Shown: positions 7,748-15,052, numbered from the stretch's first letter. The stretch: DNA of 39,799 bases from a virus (IMGVR_UViG_3300047557_001239:1-39799), one strand, 5' to 3'. Translations and numbers: made by a program. The notes: generated by a model from the sequence alone, not told the origin.

Positions 7748-8179
7748 ATGTCAACATTTATCGAATTTGAAGGCGGCCTTGTAATCGAGACCGACAACCC
7801 GGAATTCCACCCCGAGGGGAAAAGACTCACCCGGAAAGCGGGTCAGCAAAAACGCCGGGAATACTGCCGCGCTCAATTGCTAAAGATTCTCAAACCCGGC
7901 GACACCGTTTACACCGTCCTGCGCCATGTATCCGCCTCAGGTATGAGCCGCCGCATTGACCTTTACACGATCAAAGACGGACGGATGCAGTATCTGTCTG
8001 GGTATGCCGCCGGACTGATGGATAGAAAACTATCCGATAAGCCGGGAATCGTGGTCGGCGGGTGCGGTATGGATATGGGGTTCCACCTTGTTTACTGCCT
8101 GTCTTATTCCCTTTTCAAAGACTCCCCGCCGGAGGGCCACAGAGACGGAGGCTATGCCCTCCGCCATGAATGGATCTGA
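7748..8179 (+). CDS. Conserved phage protein of unknown function
   Basis: 143 residues. The middle and end hold the segments VLRHVSASGMSRRIDLY and VGGCGMDMGFHLVYCLSYSLF, which I recall as the signature of a widespread but uncharacterised phage/prophage protein. GGCGMDMGFHLVY is the most conserved part and carries one of its Cys residues. The start is set by the CGCTAGGAG at 7731-7739. Nothing in the sequence tells the reaction. Position among tiny early genes suggests a non-structural role. Confidence 0.8.
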   Translation: MSTFIEFEGGLVIETDNPEFHPEGKRLTRKAGQQKRREYCRAQLLKILKPGDTVYTVLRHVSASGMSRRIDLYTIKDGRMQYLSGYAAGLMDRKLSDKPGIVVGGCGMDMGFHLVYCLSYSLFKDSPPEGHRDGGYALRHEWI

Positions 8180-8220
8180 AGCCCTCGACCTGCTGGGCCT
8201 TCCTCGGAGGGCTTAGCGGG

Positions 8221-8249
8221 GCGCGGACTTCGCGCTTAACCGCTAGGAG
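8221..8249 (+). promoter_or_regulatory. Intergenic cassette 4: GC hairpin plus CGCTAGGAG
   Basis: GCGCG (8221-8225) pairs with CGCGC (8231-8235); an outer pairing GCCCTC near 8181 with AGGGC near 8208 is also possible. CGCTAGGAG follows at 8241-8249, before the ATG at 8255. There is no U-run, so termination is less likely than at cassette 3. Confidence 0.55.
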
Positions 8250-8254
8250 GAAAC

Positions 8255-8443
8255 ATGAACAAAGTGAAGGTTTTTGACAAGGGTTCCGCAAGTATTGAGC
8301 GGCTATTTCCCTCGGGGATGTATCTCGTCCAATGCTACACGGGCCACGAGCTGCACGACAAAATCCGCTGCGACACATACCGCGCCGCTCTGGATTATTT
8401 CCGGGCATTTTGCCGGATTGCTAAAAATGGGGGTGCGCGATGA
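8255..8443 (+). CDS. Small basic protein of unknown function
   Basis: 62 residues (MNKVKVFDKGSASIERL...). It has beta-like segments followed by the helix TYRAALDYFRAFCRIAKNGG and two Cys. The ATG is placed 5 nt after CGCTAGGAGG. Its stop overlaps the next start as ATGA, and four consecutive genes (8255-9028) are linked this way, so they form one translation-coupled unit. No family is recognised. Confidence 0.7.
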   Translation: MNKVKVFDKGSASIERLFPSGMYLVQCYTGHELHDKIRCDTYRAALDYFRAFCRIAKNGGAR

Positions 8444-8622
8444 TTTACCAATACAAGCCACAACCGAACGATCCGCAGGCTCAGACGCTCCCCTATGGTC
8501 TGCGCTTGAAGGTCATCCCGGGAACCCGCGAGGGCTACCCGCAAAGCACCGTGCAGGTGAAGGATACCGCCGGGAATCCCCTCGGCCGGGTGCTGTTTTC
8601 ATCGCTGGAGGTGCTGAGATGA
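8440..8622 (+). CDS. Small protein of unknown function
   Basis: 60 residues (MIYQYKPQPNDPQAQTLPYG...), probably a small beta structure (LRLKVIPGTR, STVQVKDTAGNPLGRVLFSSLEVLR). It overlaps both neighbours by 4 nt (ATGA). No transmembrane segment, motif or cysteine is seen. Existence is supported by the tight overlaps on both sides rather than by similarity. Confidence 0.65.
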   Translation: MIYQYKPQPNDPQAQTLPYGLRLKVIPGTREGYPQSTVQVKDTAGNPLGRVLFSSLEVLR

Positions 8623-8894
8623 ACGAATGGCACATTGAAAAAAGCACCGGGTGGGAGATTGGATTCCGCGCAATTGTGGATTCTGAAGGGGTAACAGTGT
8701 GCAACCCCTCCCCAATGGGTGAGGCAAACGCCCGGCTTATTGCCGCCGCGCCTGATCTGCTGGCCGCGCTGTATCTTGCCCTCCCATTTGTCGAGGATCA
8801 CGAGGGAGAAGAAATCTACAAGCCAGGAACTGTAAAAAAGGCCATCGCCACTATTCGCGCCGCGATTGCCCGGGCAGAAGGTGAGGCCGTATGA
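8619..8894 (+). CDS. Conserved phage protein with ARLIAAAPDLLAAL motif
   Basis: 91 residues from the ATG at 8619, which overlaps the upstream stop as ATGA. The frame is open further upstream (to 8274), but that part lies over the two preceding genes and is rejected. The segment NARLIAAAPDLLAALYLAL followed by AIATIRAAIARAEGEAV is the hallmark of a very common small phage protein family of unknown function. The first half is a short beta region (WEIGFRAIVDSEGVTVCNP). No enzymatic residues are evident. Confidence 0.8.
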   Translation: MNEWHIEKSTGWEIGFRAIVDSEGVTVCNPSPMGEANARLIAAAPDLLAALYLALPFVEDHEGEEIYKPGTVKKAIATIRAAIARAEGEAV

Positions 8895-9028
8895 ACCGCC
8901 GAGACCTTGAGGAAATGCGCCGCCGATTGGCAGAGAGACAAGCCGCAGAGGCCGCTGACCATCCTGCGATGCTGATCGTGGGAGCGGTCGCGTTTATTTT
9001 TTTAATCGTAGTCATGAGTGCAATTTGA
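8891..9028 (+). CDS. 45-residue single-pass membrane protein
   Basis: The frame runs from ATG 8891 to TGA 9028. It has an N-terminal charged helix (NRRDLEEMRRRLAERQAAEA) followed by one hydrophobic segment (AMLIVGAVAFIFLIVVMSAI) that ends the protein. The start overlaps the previous stop as ATGA. A membrane-anchored helix with its charged N-terminus inside is the likely topology. Function is unknown; small phage membrane proteins can act in superinfection exclusion, lysis control or envelope stress, but none of these is shown. Confidence 0.7.
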   Translation: MNRRDLEEMRRRLAERQAAEAADHPAMLIVGAVAFIFLIVVMSAI

Positions 9029-9039
9029 CGGAGAGAAAA

Positions 9040-9519
9040 ATGGAAATTTTAGAAATTACGGTTTACTCATTCGACGAGCTGGAGGACAAGGCCAAAGAGA
9101 AAGCCCGGGAATGGTGGCGAAGAGACCTCGATTATCCGTGGTTCGATGAGGCCATCGGCTCGATCCGGGCCTTCGTTCGACACTTCGGGGCCGAGGTTAC
9201 GGATTGGTCACTAGGGTCAGGATCGGGCAGAGACTATATCAAAACTGATATAACCCCGGCGCATTTCCGAGGCGTAAAGCTCAAGGACATCCACCGCGAC
9301 TATATGCCCACGGGCTACGCCTTAGACGCCGATTTGTGGGGCGAATTCTATCGAGTGTTCGAGAAAACCGGGGACTCGAAGTATGCCTTCGATCAAGCCC
9401 TCGAAGAGGCCATTCTCGGGATACAGAGAGATATCGACTATCAGTATTCGGACGAGTGTGTAGATGAGACCCTGCGAATCAATCAATACCGATTCACCGC
9501 AGACGGAAAAGTTTTTTAA
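9040..9519 (+). CDS. Conserved phage protein, YSFDELEDKAKEKAREWW family
   Basis: 159 residues from ATG 9040, chosen because GGAGAG lies 5 nt upstream; an in-frame TTG at 9025 is less likely. The N-terminus (EITVYSFDELEDKAKEKAREWWRR) is a strand followed by an amphipathic helix typical of a widespread uncharacterised phage/prophage family. An aromatic, acidic body follows (FGAEVTDWSLGSGSGRDYI, and DIDYQYSDECVDETL near the end). No catalytic motif is clear. It is followed by another GCTAGGAG site and the next gene. Confidence 0.75.
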   Translation: MEILEITVYSFDELEDKAKEKAREWWRRDLDYPWFDEAIGSIRAFVRHFGAEVTDWSLGSGSGRDYIKTDITPAHFRGVKLKDIHRDYMPTGYALDADLWGEFYRVFEKTGDSKYAFDQALEEAILGIQRDIDYQYSDECVDETLRINQYRFTADGKVF

Positions 9520-9520
9520 C

Positions 9521-9529
9521 TGCTAGGAG
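9521..9529 (+). promoter_or_regulatory. TGCTAGGAG ribosome-binding site (cassette variant, no hairpin)
   Basis: TGCTAGGAG lies immediately after the stop of the preceding gene and six bases before the ATG at 9536. It differs from CGCTAGGAG in the first base and has no hairpin in front. Confidence 0.6.
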
Positions 9530-9535
9530 AAAACC

Positions 9536-9658
9536 ATGACTGCTAAAGAATTGTATGAATTATTGGCTCAAGCCGGAATTGATTTTGAAGTCGTTGAAAT
9601 TTTTGAAGGGGCTAGATGGCTCCGCTTTGAGGTCGAAGAGGAGGAGCTATGCGAGTGA
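9536..9658 (+). CDS. 40-residue acidic peptide
   Basis: ATG 9536 to TGA 9658, behind a GCTAGGAG site. The peptide (MTAKELYELLAQAGID...) is acidic, with a helix followed by a strand FEVVEIFEGARWLRFEVEEEE. It overlaps the next gene by 10 nt. No motif is recognised. Its reality rests on the strong ribosome-binding site and the tight gene packing. Confidence 0.55.
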   Translation: MTAKELYELLAQAGIDFEVVEIFEGARWLRFEVEEEELCE

Positions 9659-9828
9659 TTATCTCCGCTGAGGACATGATAACCGCCTTCGAGATCGTGA
9701 GGCTGACCCTTGAAAATAGGGCGTCTTACGACTCGATAGCGAGACAAATGGATATATCGGACGAAGAGCTATCCCGCATTTATCACAAGATCATGGGATT
9801 TTTAGACAACGATTTGAGGCAAGCATGA
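9649..9828 (+). CDS. 59-residue helix-turn-helix-like protein
   Basis: ATG 9649 to TGA 9828, preceded by GAGGAG and overlapping the endonuclease gene as ATGA (9825-9828). The segment ASYDSIARQMDISDEELSRIY has the spacing of a helix-turn-helix (small residue, turn, second helix), so a DNA-binding regulator is possible. The N-terminal MRVIISAEDMITAFEIVRLTL forms a strand and helix. Function is inferred only from this pattern, and no partner or site is known. Confidence 0.6.
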   Translation: MRVIISAEDMITAFEIVRLTLENRASYDSIARQMDISDEELSRIYHKIMGFLDNDLRQA

Positions 9829-10616
9829 AATCACAATATCCAATTATCCGCGAAGGACAAGGTAGTCGGTATCAATTAAAAGCATTGAAATTTAACAACC
9901 TTACCGTTTTGCGAGAAACGAAAGATAGAGCGTGCCGCCAAGTGGTATGGGAGTGCAAATGCGATTGTGGTAATAAAACATTGGCGACCTCAAAAGACTT
10001 GGTTTCCGGACACAAAAAGTCTTGCGGTTGTTTGAGGATTAGAACGTCCCAGTTAATCGGAAAAGTTTTTGGTTACTTAACTGTTACTGGGTTAAGCAAA
10101 AAACGGGGACCCCGAGGTGAACGATATTGGAATTGTTTATGTGAATGCGGGACACGTCACGCAGTTAAAACTTCGTTGCTAAACAACGGCGCAGTCAAGT
10201 CATGCGGATGCAAACGTAAAGATGCTACGAGCGGTGAAAATCATTTTCGAGTCAAAAACATACTTGAAAAATATGGCGAACGTATTTCTGTTGACGACCC
10301 GTGGTATAAAATGGCAAGCAGAGCAATTTCTAGAGCAAAACGATTTGGTTTGCCGCTTGGTTTTGAATCTCGTGCCGAGCTGGGAATTTATCTTAGAAAG
10401 ATTGCTCCGGAAAAATGCCCGATGCTTGGACGCACATTAGTTTTTGGCAAGGGTGGCGCCCATAAATACAGCCCCAGTCTTGACAAAATAATACCGTCCA
10501 AAGGCTATGTTCGTGGAAATATCCAGGTCATTAGTAACAAGGCCAACACCATGAAACAAGACGCAACACTCCAGGAATTTAAAAAGCTTTGCGAGTGGGG
10601 AGTTAAAAACCTATGA
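9825..10616 (+). CDS. HNH/endonuclease VII-type homing endonuclease with two N-terminal zinc modules
   Basis: 263 residues. There are two zinc-binding repeats: C44-x-C46-x-C48 with C67-x-C69, and C104-x-C106-x-C108 with C127-x-C129, each ending SCGC. The C-terminal nuclease-like part has KCPMLGRTLVFG (197-208), then YSPSLDKIIPSKGYVRGNIQ (215-234) and VISNKANTMK, the arrangement of free-standing phage HNH/endo VII-like nucleases. The gene is clearly more AT-rich than the GC-rich genes around it, a sign of recent insertion. It overlaps both neighbours as ATGA, so it has become part of the operon. Specificity is unknown. Confidence 0.8.
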   Translation: MKSQYPIIREGQGSRYQLKALKFNNLTVLRETKDRACRQVVWECKCDCGNKTLATSKDLVSGHKKSCGCLRIRTSQLIGKVFGYLTVTGLSKKRGPRGERYWNCLCECGTRHAVKTSLLNNGAVKSCGCKRKDATSGENHFRVKNILEKYGERISVDDPWYKMASRAISRAKRFGLPLGFESRAELGIYLRKIAPEKCPMLGRTLVFGKGGAHKYSPSLDKIIPSKGYVRGNIQVISNKANTMKQDATLQEFKKLCEWGVKNL

Positions 10617-10903
10617 ATTTGCGTGACGGAAACGGGAAGGTTCCTGTGTATATGGGGGGGGACTCCCCCTATATCCTGGTGGACTTCCCAGACAGAGAGA
10701 CATTCTTTCAGCTCTTCAAACGAACGCACCACCCCGGGAGCAAGGATAAATTCTGGGAGGTTCTGACAAAGAGAGCGGCCGGGGCTACACTCTCCCAAGC
10801 AGGTGAGCCATACATGACCAAGGAGGGAGTCCGGCGTATCGAAGCCCGCTTCCTCCGTCTGGTCAGAGAGGCTTACCAAGCAAAACTTTTTTCAGAGAGA
10901 TAG
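10613..10903 (+). CDS. Sigma-70 region 4-like DNA-binding protein
   Basis: 96 residues. The C-terminal half, KRAAGATLSQAGEPYMTK (53-70) then EGVRRIEARFLRLVRE (71-86), follows the sigma region 4.2 pattern (TL..xG.....T.E.VRxIEAxxLRxxR). The N-terminal half is short and lacks region 2, so it is not a full sigma factor. Proteins of this size may act as phage regulators or as sigma-4 mimics at RNA polymerase; that is inference. The start overlaps the endonuclease stop as ATGA and the 3' end overlaps the convergent primase gene by 41 nt. Confidence 0.65.
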   Translation: MNLRDGNGKVPVYMGGDSPYILVDFPDRETFFQLFKRTHHPGSKDKFWEVLTKRAAGATLSQAGEPYMTKEGVRRIEARFLRLVREAYQAKLFSER

Positions 10904-11705
10904 CCGCTTGGAAAAGACCGTGCCTGAGGTGGTAGTCGTTGAAATCCTCCCCGACTGTTGGGGAGATCCAATACGGCTTGCCTGTGTTCCTCGCGGCCTT
11001 TTCGCCCACTCCATTGGGGTCGTTGTCGGCGACCACAAAGAAGTCCGTGAGGCCCCGCGCTACTTCCTCCATGTTCGATGCCGAGAAACATACACGAATC
11101 GCATACGGGAGCTTTACAGCGTTCATGGCGGCCTTGATGCTGAGCGCAGTGGCGTAACCCTCGCAGAGCAGTGTGATTCCCTTTGCTCCCATGTTGTAGG
11201 TTGCCCCCTTAGTAATCTGTCCGTAGAGGAACTTCTTAGTCCCCTCTTCGTTGATGAGCTGCGCCCCCACAAGATCCCGATTACGGCGCATGGGGATAAC
11301 TAAAAGCCGCACGGGTTCCAATCTCTTGGGGTCGTGAATCGTCCAGACTTTGCTGGCCTCTTCCGGGAATCCCTTGCGGTCCAGGTATGGGTGAGGCGCG
11401 TTGAGGCATTCGTCTAGGATCTTCTGCGCTTTGACTGCCGCCCGGTCTGCGTCCTTCTGTCTCTGCTGATCGACCTCGACCCTCTGCTTGCGTAGCTCCG
11501 GGGTGAAATGGAATTGCTTATCCGCCTTCCAGAGGGCGACCTTCTGCATCGTGGCCCAGTTTTGTACGAAGCCGTGGTCTCCCATGAATTTATAGCGGCC
11601 GTTCTTTTTCCTCGGGTGATCCACCGTGGGAGTAGCGACCCACCGAAACGGAATCACATTGTCGATAATCAGCCCGTGATCGCGGGCGAAGTCCTCGAAC
11701 CTCAT
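10863..11705 (-). CDS. Toprim-domain DNA primase
   Basis: 280 residues. The C-terminal half is a toprim domain: ITLLCEGYATALSI with catalytic E182, DFFVVADNDPNGVG (acidic pair D227/D229), and GEDFNDYH (252-259) as the closing motif. The N-terminal ~130 residues are the usual poorly conserved primase region (KFMGDHGFVQNW..). No clear CHC2 zinc finger is seen. It synthesises RNA primers for phage replication. It overlaps the helicase gene by 4 nt, so primase and helicase are made together. Confidence 0.87.
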   Translation of the reverse strand: MRFEDFARDHGLIIDNVIPFRWVATPTVDHPRKKNGRYKFMGDHGFVQNWATMQKVALWKADKQFHFTPELRKQRVEVDQQRQKDADRAAVKAQKILDECLNAPHPYLDRKGFPEEASKVWTIHDPKRLEPVRLLVIPMRRNRDLVGAQLINEEGTKKFLYGQITKGATYNMGAKGITLLCEGYATALSIKAAMNAVKLPYAIRVCFSASNMEEVARGLTDFFVVADNDPNGVGEKAARNTGKPYWISPTVGEDFNDYHLRHGLFQAAISLKKVLLGKPL

Positions 11706-13186
11706 GCTCTTACCCCCTTGATTCTTCTAGCCCAAGCGATGTTCCTGCTCTTAACCCAGTTAACCGTCTTCAATGTCGGCGGGATGCCGATCTCTGTCAT
11801 GTTCTTCGGCCAAACTCCGAACTTCTCTTTGAACTTGTTGCTCGCCCATCCCTTTTTGTAATTCTTTTCATTGGCGATATAGACCAGCTCCGAGTAGAAA
11901 GTCTGCTTCTCATCTCTGAGATGTTTCGTGGTGCCGAATAGCTCGTGCATCTCCCCGGCCACCGAGTCCACATGATTGCGCTTGCGTCTGACATAGCCGC
12001 AGTTGGTACAGATGTCTGATCTACTGGGCCACAGATGGCCGCAGGCTGGACACTTGGATTCTTTCTTAACCTTCTCTGTCGGCTCCCGCTTTGCCCGCTC
12101 GCCCTCGTTGCTCAGCTCCTTGACTCCAGACTCAAAGATGTTGTCCCAGTCTTCACGGAACCGCAGGTAATTGCCCGAGTGATCCAGCCAGAGGGCAAAG
12201 TCTTTTCCCTCGCAGCCCCGCATGACCCGGCCCATCTGCTGAACGTGCGAAGAGATTGACTTTGAGAATGGCCTTGCTGATACGCCTATCTTTACATCGG
12301 GAACATCGAAGCCCCGGGTCAAGATGTCAGTAGCAATCAGTCCGTGGATCTGGGTGTCGGGCTTGGCGAAGTCCTCGATGGCCGCCTTCTTGAACTCGTC
12401 GTTATCCTTGTAGCTGATCGACACAAAGTTGTATCCCTTCCTGGCGAACTGCTCAACCAGGTCTGCGCCGTGCGCTACGCCTGCACAAAAGACAATCGTC
12501 TTTTCCGGCTTACCGAATACCTCGTGAGTCTTTTTCTCCCACTCGTTAACGATGTCTCCGGTGATCTTCATGCCGCGCTCGGTAACCTCATCGGGCGACC
12601 ACTCGCCGGCCACCTTCTTGGCCCCCTTCATGTCGATCTCTTTGGCGATGAAGACTTTCAGCGGGGTCAGCCACCTCTCATCGACCAGCCACTTTGTTGT
12701 GGCGCCATTCACCACATTGGTATAGATCTCCCCGAGTCCTTTGGTAAACGGAGTCGCAGTCAGCCCGATCACCCGGATGCCTGGGTTCTCTTTAATAAAG
12801 TCGGATGTCTGCTTGCGCGTGATGTGGCACTCGTCCACGATCATCAGATCAATGTTCGGGAATCCTTTGCGCCGCTCCATCGTCTGAGCTGAGCAGACTT
12901 GCAGTCTCTCGGCCAGGTTCCACTTCCAATGATCGGCCTGGAAAACTCCGTGCGGGATAGCGTACTTGGTCAGTCGGTTGCTAGTCTGATCGACCAGCAC
13001 CAGGCGATCCAGGACAATCGCCGCTCTGTTGTACTTCTCGATGGTGGCCTTCATCAGATAGATCGCCACCTCTGTCTTGCCAAAACCTGTTGGCGCGTAT
13101 AAGAGCTGCGCCCTGTGTCCCTTCCTGAATCCTTCTCTTAACTTCTCAATCACCTGCATCTGATGGTCTCTCAGATGTAATTCCAT
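11702..13186 (-). CDS. SF2 DEAD/DEAH-box helicase with zinc ribbon
   Basis: 494 residues. Walker A is APTGFGKTEVA (31-41), the DECH box 118-121, motif III-like TATP 143-146, RGFDVPD near 291-297 and motif VI QQMGRVMR 316-323. A four-Cys ribbon follows (CPAC 379-382, CTNC 393-396), then a ~95-residue extension with FKEKFGVWPKNMTE. The plan matches RadD/UvsW-like phage helicases that unwind replication forks or recombination intermediates. Being coupled to the primase, it is the likely replication or fork-remodelling helicase. No hexameric DnaB-type helicase is seen in the window. Confidence 0.92.
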   Translation of the reverse strand: MELHLRDHQMQVIEKLREGFRKGHRAQLLYAPTGFGKTEVAIYLMKATIEKYNRAAIVLDRLVLVDQTSNRLTKYAIPHGVFQADHWKWNLAERLQVCSAQTMERRKGFPNIDLMIVDECHITRKQTSDFIKENPGIRVIGLTATPFTKGLGEIYTNVVNGATTKWLVDERWLTPLKVFIAKEIDMKGAKKVAGEWSPDEVTERGMKITGDIVNEWEKKTHEVFGKPEKTIVFCAGVAHGADLVEQFARKGYNFVSISYKDNDEFKKAAIEDFAKPDTQIHGLIATDILTRGFDVPDVKIGVSARPFSKSISSHVQQMGRVMRGCEGKDFALWLDHSGNYLRFREDWDNIFESGVKELSNEGERAKREPTEKVKKESKCPACGHLWPSRSDICTNCGYVRRKRNHVDSVAGEMHELFGTTKHLRDEKQTFYSELVYIANEKNYKKGWASNKFKEKFGVWPKNMTEIGIPPTLKTVNWVKSRNIAWARRIKGVRA

Positions 13187-13188
13187 TG

Positions 13189-13380
13189 TCAGCCCCTTTG
13201 TTTGCGGTCTTCTCTTTCGATTGCATCCCGCATCATATTTGCGGTGATGCCAAGCTCGTGTGCCATAAACTTTGCTACATCGTAATTCCGTTTATTGCAC
13301 TCAAGCCCGATATTCATTATCAACATTTTGCAACGAATCAAAAACTCGGAATAATCCTGAGCCAGCTCAACCCGCTTCAT
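13189..13380 (-). CDS. Small protein of unknown function
   Basis: 63 residues (MKRVELAQDYSEFLIRCKML...), basic and helical, with a segment NYDVAKFMAHELGITANMMRDAIERED whose VAKFMAHELGITANMMRDAI part could be a helix-turn-helix. It lies 2 nt upstream of the helicase start and overlaps the ParB-like gene as ATGA. A small accessory DNA-binding protein for replication is possible but unproven. Confidence 0.65.
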   Translation of the reverse strand: MKRVELAQDYSEFLIRCKMLIMNIGLECNKRNYDVAKFMAHELGITANMMRDAIEREDRKQRG

Positions 13381-14258
13381 TCAACCCCCGCTTTCTTAAG
13401 TTTGTTTTGTAGTGTCTTAACTGTCCGCATAAGCTCGGAGTTCCTGTTCTGGAACATGTCCCGACTATCTCTGAGCGATTTGTTTTCCATCTCTAAGATC
13501 TTGATTTGATTACGAAGATCGTTGACCGTGTCCTGGATGTCGATCTTCTCGATCTCACTGGCGTCCCACTGGCCGATGGCGATCTTGTCCCTGAGCAGGA
13601 TGTTCTCTTCGTGGAGCTGGGTGATGGTGTCCGTTAGCTCCGCGATCTTGTCATCGAAGTCTGAGCTGGGTGCCTTCGGGCTTTCTTTAGCACTCTCAAC
13701 CGCACTGTCTTCCGTACTGTCGGGAGTACTCTTCTCCCGCTTTTTCTTGCTCTTCTCAGTGTTCATCTCGGTGGTGTTGCCGTGACGATCCACATACTTG
13801 CTCCGGGTTTTCTTGGTTACCTTGCCGGCCTCTTCCATAGCGTGGCGCACCCTGCCCACGGTCATGCTGGAGACGCCGATATGCTTGGCGATCTGGACGT
13901 CCGACCACTTGCTCCATTCCTCATCCAGTAGCATCAGGCCAATGATCTGCCGGATATCTTCTTTGTTCAGCTTCAGGCCGCGCTTGCCGTTGGCCCCGTA
14001 GGCGTACAGCTTGGCTTCCCGCTGGGTTCCCTCGTGGACGTCGAACTCTGCCTCCAGCTCGCCGTTGACCTTGCGGGCAAAGTATCTGTGAAACCCGTCG
14101 GCCAGCCAGTAGTCCGACCCGTCGTGGAAAACCACCATAGGAGGGAATTTGTCGCCCTCCTTGAGGCTGTCCGAGTACTCCATGACAACGTCTTGGTCCA
14201 GGCCAACACGGGCTTGTGTGCCTCCGTCTATGCGGATGGCAGATAGTTCCAGCTTCAT
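13377..14258 (-). CDS. ParB/sulfiredoxin-like domain protein with HTH and coiled coil
   Basis: 293 residues. The N-terminal ParB-type domain has IRIDGGTQAR (8-17), a PPMVVFHDG strand and the nucleotide-binding box ADGFHRYFA (53-61). A helix-turn-helix follows (WSDVQIAKHIGVSSMTVGRV, 117-136), then a Ser/Lys/Glu linker and a long C-terminal coiled coil (LHEENILLRDKI to LQNKLKK). Phage ParB-like proteins can be nucleases, regulators or replication adaptors. The position at the start of the replication operon favours a DNA-binding replication factor. The start follows CGCTAGGAG, the same cassette as in the rightward module. Confidence 0.8.
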   Translation of the reverse strand: MKLELSAIRIDGGTQARVGLDQDVVMEYSDSLKEGDKFPPMVVFHDGSDYWLADGFHRYFARKVNGELEAEFDVHEGTQREAKLYAYGANGKRGLKLNKEDIRQIIGLMLLDEEWSKWSDVQIAKHIGVSSMTVGRVRHAMEEAGKVTKKTRSKYVDRHGNTTEMNTEKSKKKREKSTPDSTEDSAVESAKESPKAPSSDFDDKIAELTDTITQLHEENILLRDKIAIGQWDASEIEKIDIQDTVNDLRNQIKILEMENKSLRDSRDMFQNRNSELMRTVKTLQNKLKKAGVE

Positions 14259-14263
14259 CTTCT

Positions 14264-14272
14264 CTCCTAGCG
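14264..14272 (-). promoter_or_regulatory. CGCTAGGAG ribosome-binding site of the ParB-like gene
   Basis: CGCTAGGAG on the minus strand, followed by AGAAG and the ATG at 14258. It is an exact copy of the sites in front of genes at 7252, 7504, 7748 and 8255, showing that the cassette is not confined to one strand or module. Confidence 0.7.
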
Positions 14273-14276
14273 TTTG

Positions 14277-14480
14277 TCAGTCTTTTAACTTATGCAGCTT
14301 CACACTTCCCTGCTGGACCACATCCGTGTATCCCTTCTCATGCAGGAACTTAAGTATAGTCGTGGCCCTGCTTTCGCTGAGGATAAATCTCTTAGCTATG
14401 GCCTTAGATGTAACCGGCTTCTTCAGCCCAAGTAAATACTCCAAAACCCTATCCTCTAGCTCACTCAATATCCTTGGCAC
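14277..14480 (-). CDS. Winged-helix DNA-binding protein
   Basis: 67 residues with a GTG start; AGGAGG lies 3 nt upstream (in GACAGGAGGAGCG) and decides it. The pattern LEDRVLEYLLGLKKPVTSKAIAKRF, LSESRATTILKFLHEKGY, then a wing VVQQGSVKLHKL is a typical small winged helix. It is the first gene after operator type B copy 1 (14496-14530), which sits 16 nt upstream of its start, so autoregulation or regulation of the replication operon is a fair inference. Confidence 0.78.
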   Translation of the reverse strand: MPRILSELEDRVLEYLLGLKKPVTSKAIAKRFILSESRATTILKFLHEKGYTDVVQQGSVKLHKLKD

Positions 14481-14495
14481 CGCTCCTCCTGTCTC

Positions 14496-14530
14496 TCAAC
14501 ACATGAAACCCACCCTCTCTCATGTGTTGA
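14496..14530. promoter_or_regulatory. Operator type B (copy 1)
   Basis: TCAACACATG (14496-14505), 15 nt, CATGTGTTGA (14521-14530): perfect 10-bp inverted arms. The same arms with the same 15-nt spacing occur at 23800-23834; the spacer sequences differ. A third, imperfect half-site CATGGTGTTGA follows at 14531-14541. The position just upstream of the replication operon head suggests a repressor or activator site. Confidence 0.75.
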
Positions 14531-14541
14531 CATGGTGTTGA

Positions 14542-14761
14542 CAATCTCCCCAAGGGGTGGAAGCCGAGGCTCTTACCCTGCCCGGAGGGCCACTCAAGGG
14601 GCCAACCCAGCAAACCCAGGGGGCAGCGATTCATTCACCAGGAGTCTTGTCCCACCACTTACCTCCTGGCTACACCAGTCCCTCGCTGACAGGCTGGTAC
14701 CTAAACGGGGGGTGTAACCGCTAGGTGTCTTTCTTGCGATTCAGCCGATTCAAGCCATCAA
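14542..14761. other. GC-rich non-coding region with several potential stems
   Basis: I see no gene here. Complementary segments include CTGCCC/GGGCAG around 14576-14626 and CCAGGAG (14638-14644) with CTCCTGG (14663-14669). A variant CGCTAGGTG at 14719-14727 has no credible gene behind it. Leftward RNA from the gene at 14762 would carry this as a structured spacer of about 280 nt before the winged-helix gene. A structured RNA is possible but not shown. Confidence 0.4.
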
Positions 14762-14992
14762 CTACCGTGTCGCGGACGCACCGGAAAACCACATTCGAAT
14801 GAGATTCTTGGTCTTAGTGGCTGATATTTGCTGGGACTCTGGGTTGGCTACCAGATAAGACTCCAGCTCCTTCAGACACCATTCCACCTCACATCCGGGG
14901 AATTTTTTAGCCAGGTCATGTTGCTCTTGGTTAGTCACGCAGTAGAACCGGCCATTCATTGGCAGGTATTTGCGGGAATAAACAATCGGCAT
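14762..14992 (-). CDS. Small protein resembling the C-terminal domain of phage replication proteins
   Basis: 76 residues with a GGAG 7 nt before ATG 14992. The segment LAKKFPGCEVEWCLKELESY..ANPES..... KTKNLIRMWF resembles the short C-terminal domain seen in many phage replication initiators (YPGVDVxxELRKxxxWLxANPxxRKT..G..RFIxxWL). Here it stands alone, without an N-terminal DNA-binding domain. It may be a split or minimised replication accessory factor. It is transcribed from the strand that carries the hairpin at 15053-15144, which would lie in its leader. Confidence 0.6.
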   Translation of the reverse strand: MPIVYSRKYLPMNGRFYCVTNQEQHDLAKKFPGCEVEWCLKELESYLVANPESQQISATKTKNLIRMWFSGASATR

Positions 14993-15052
14993 GACTAGGC
15001 TCCGATGATTCAGCAGGAACCGCCCACCTACGGGTCAGATCCCAAGCGCCCA

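Noticed and set aside
8274-8618. N-terminal extension of the 8619 gene
   Set aside because: It reads in another frame through two well-placed genes; the ATG at 8619 has the usual ATGA overlap.
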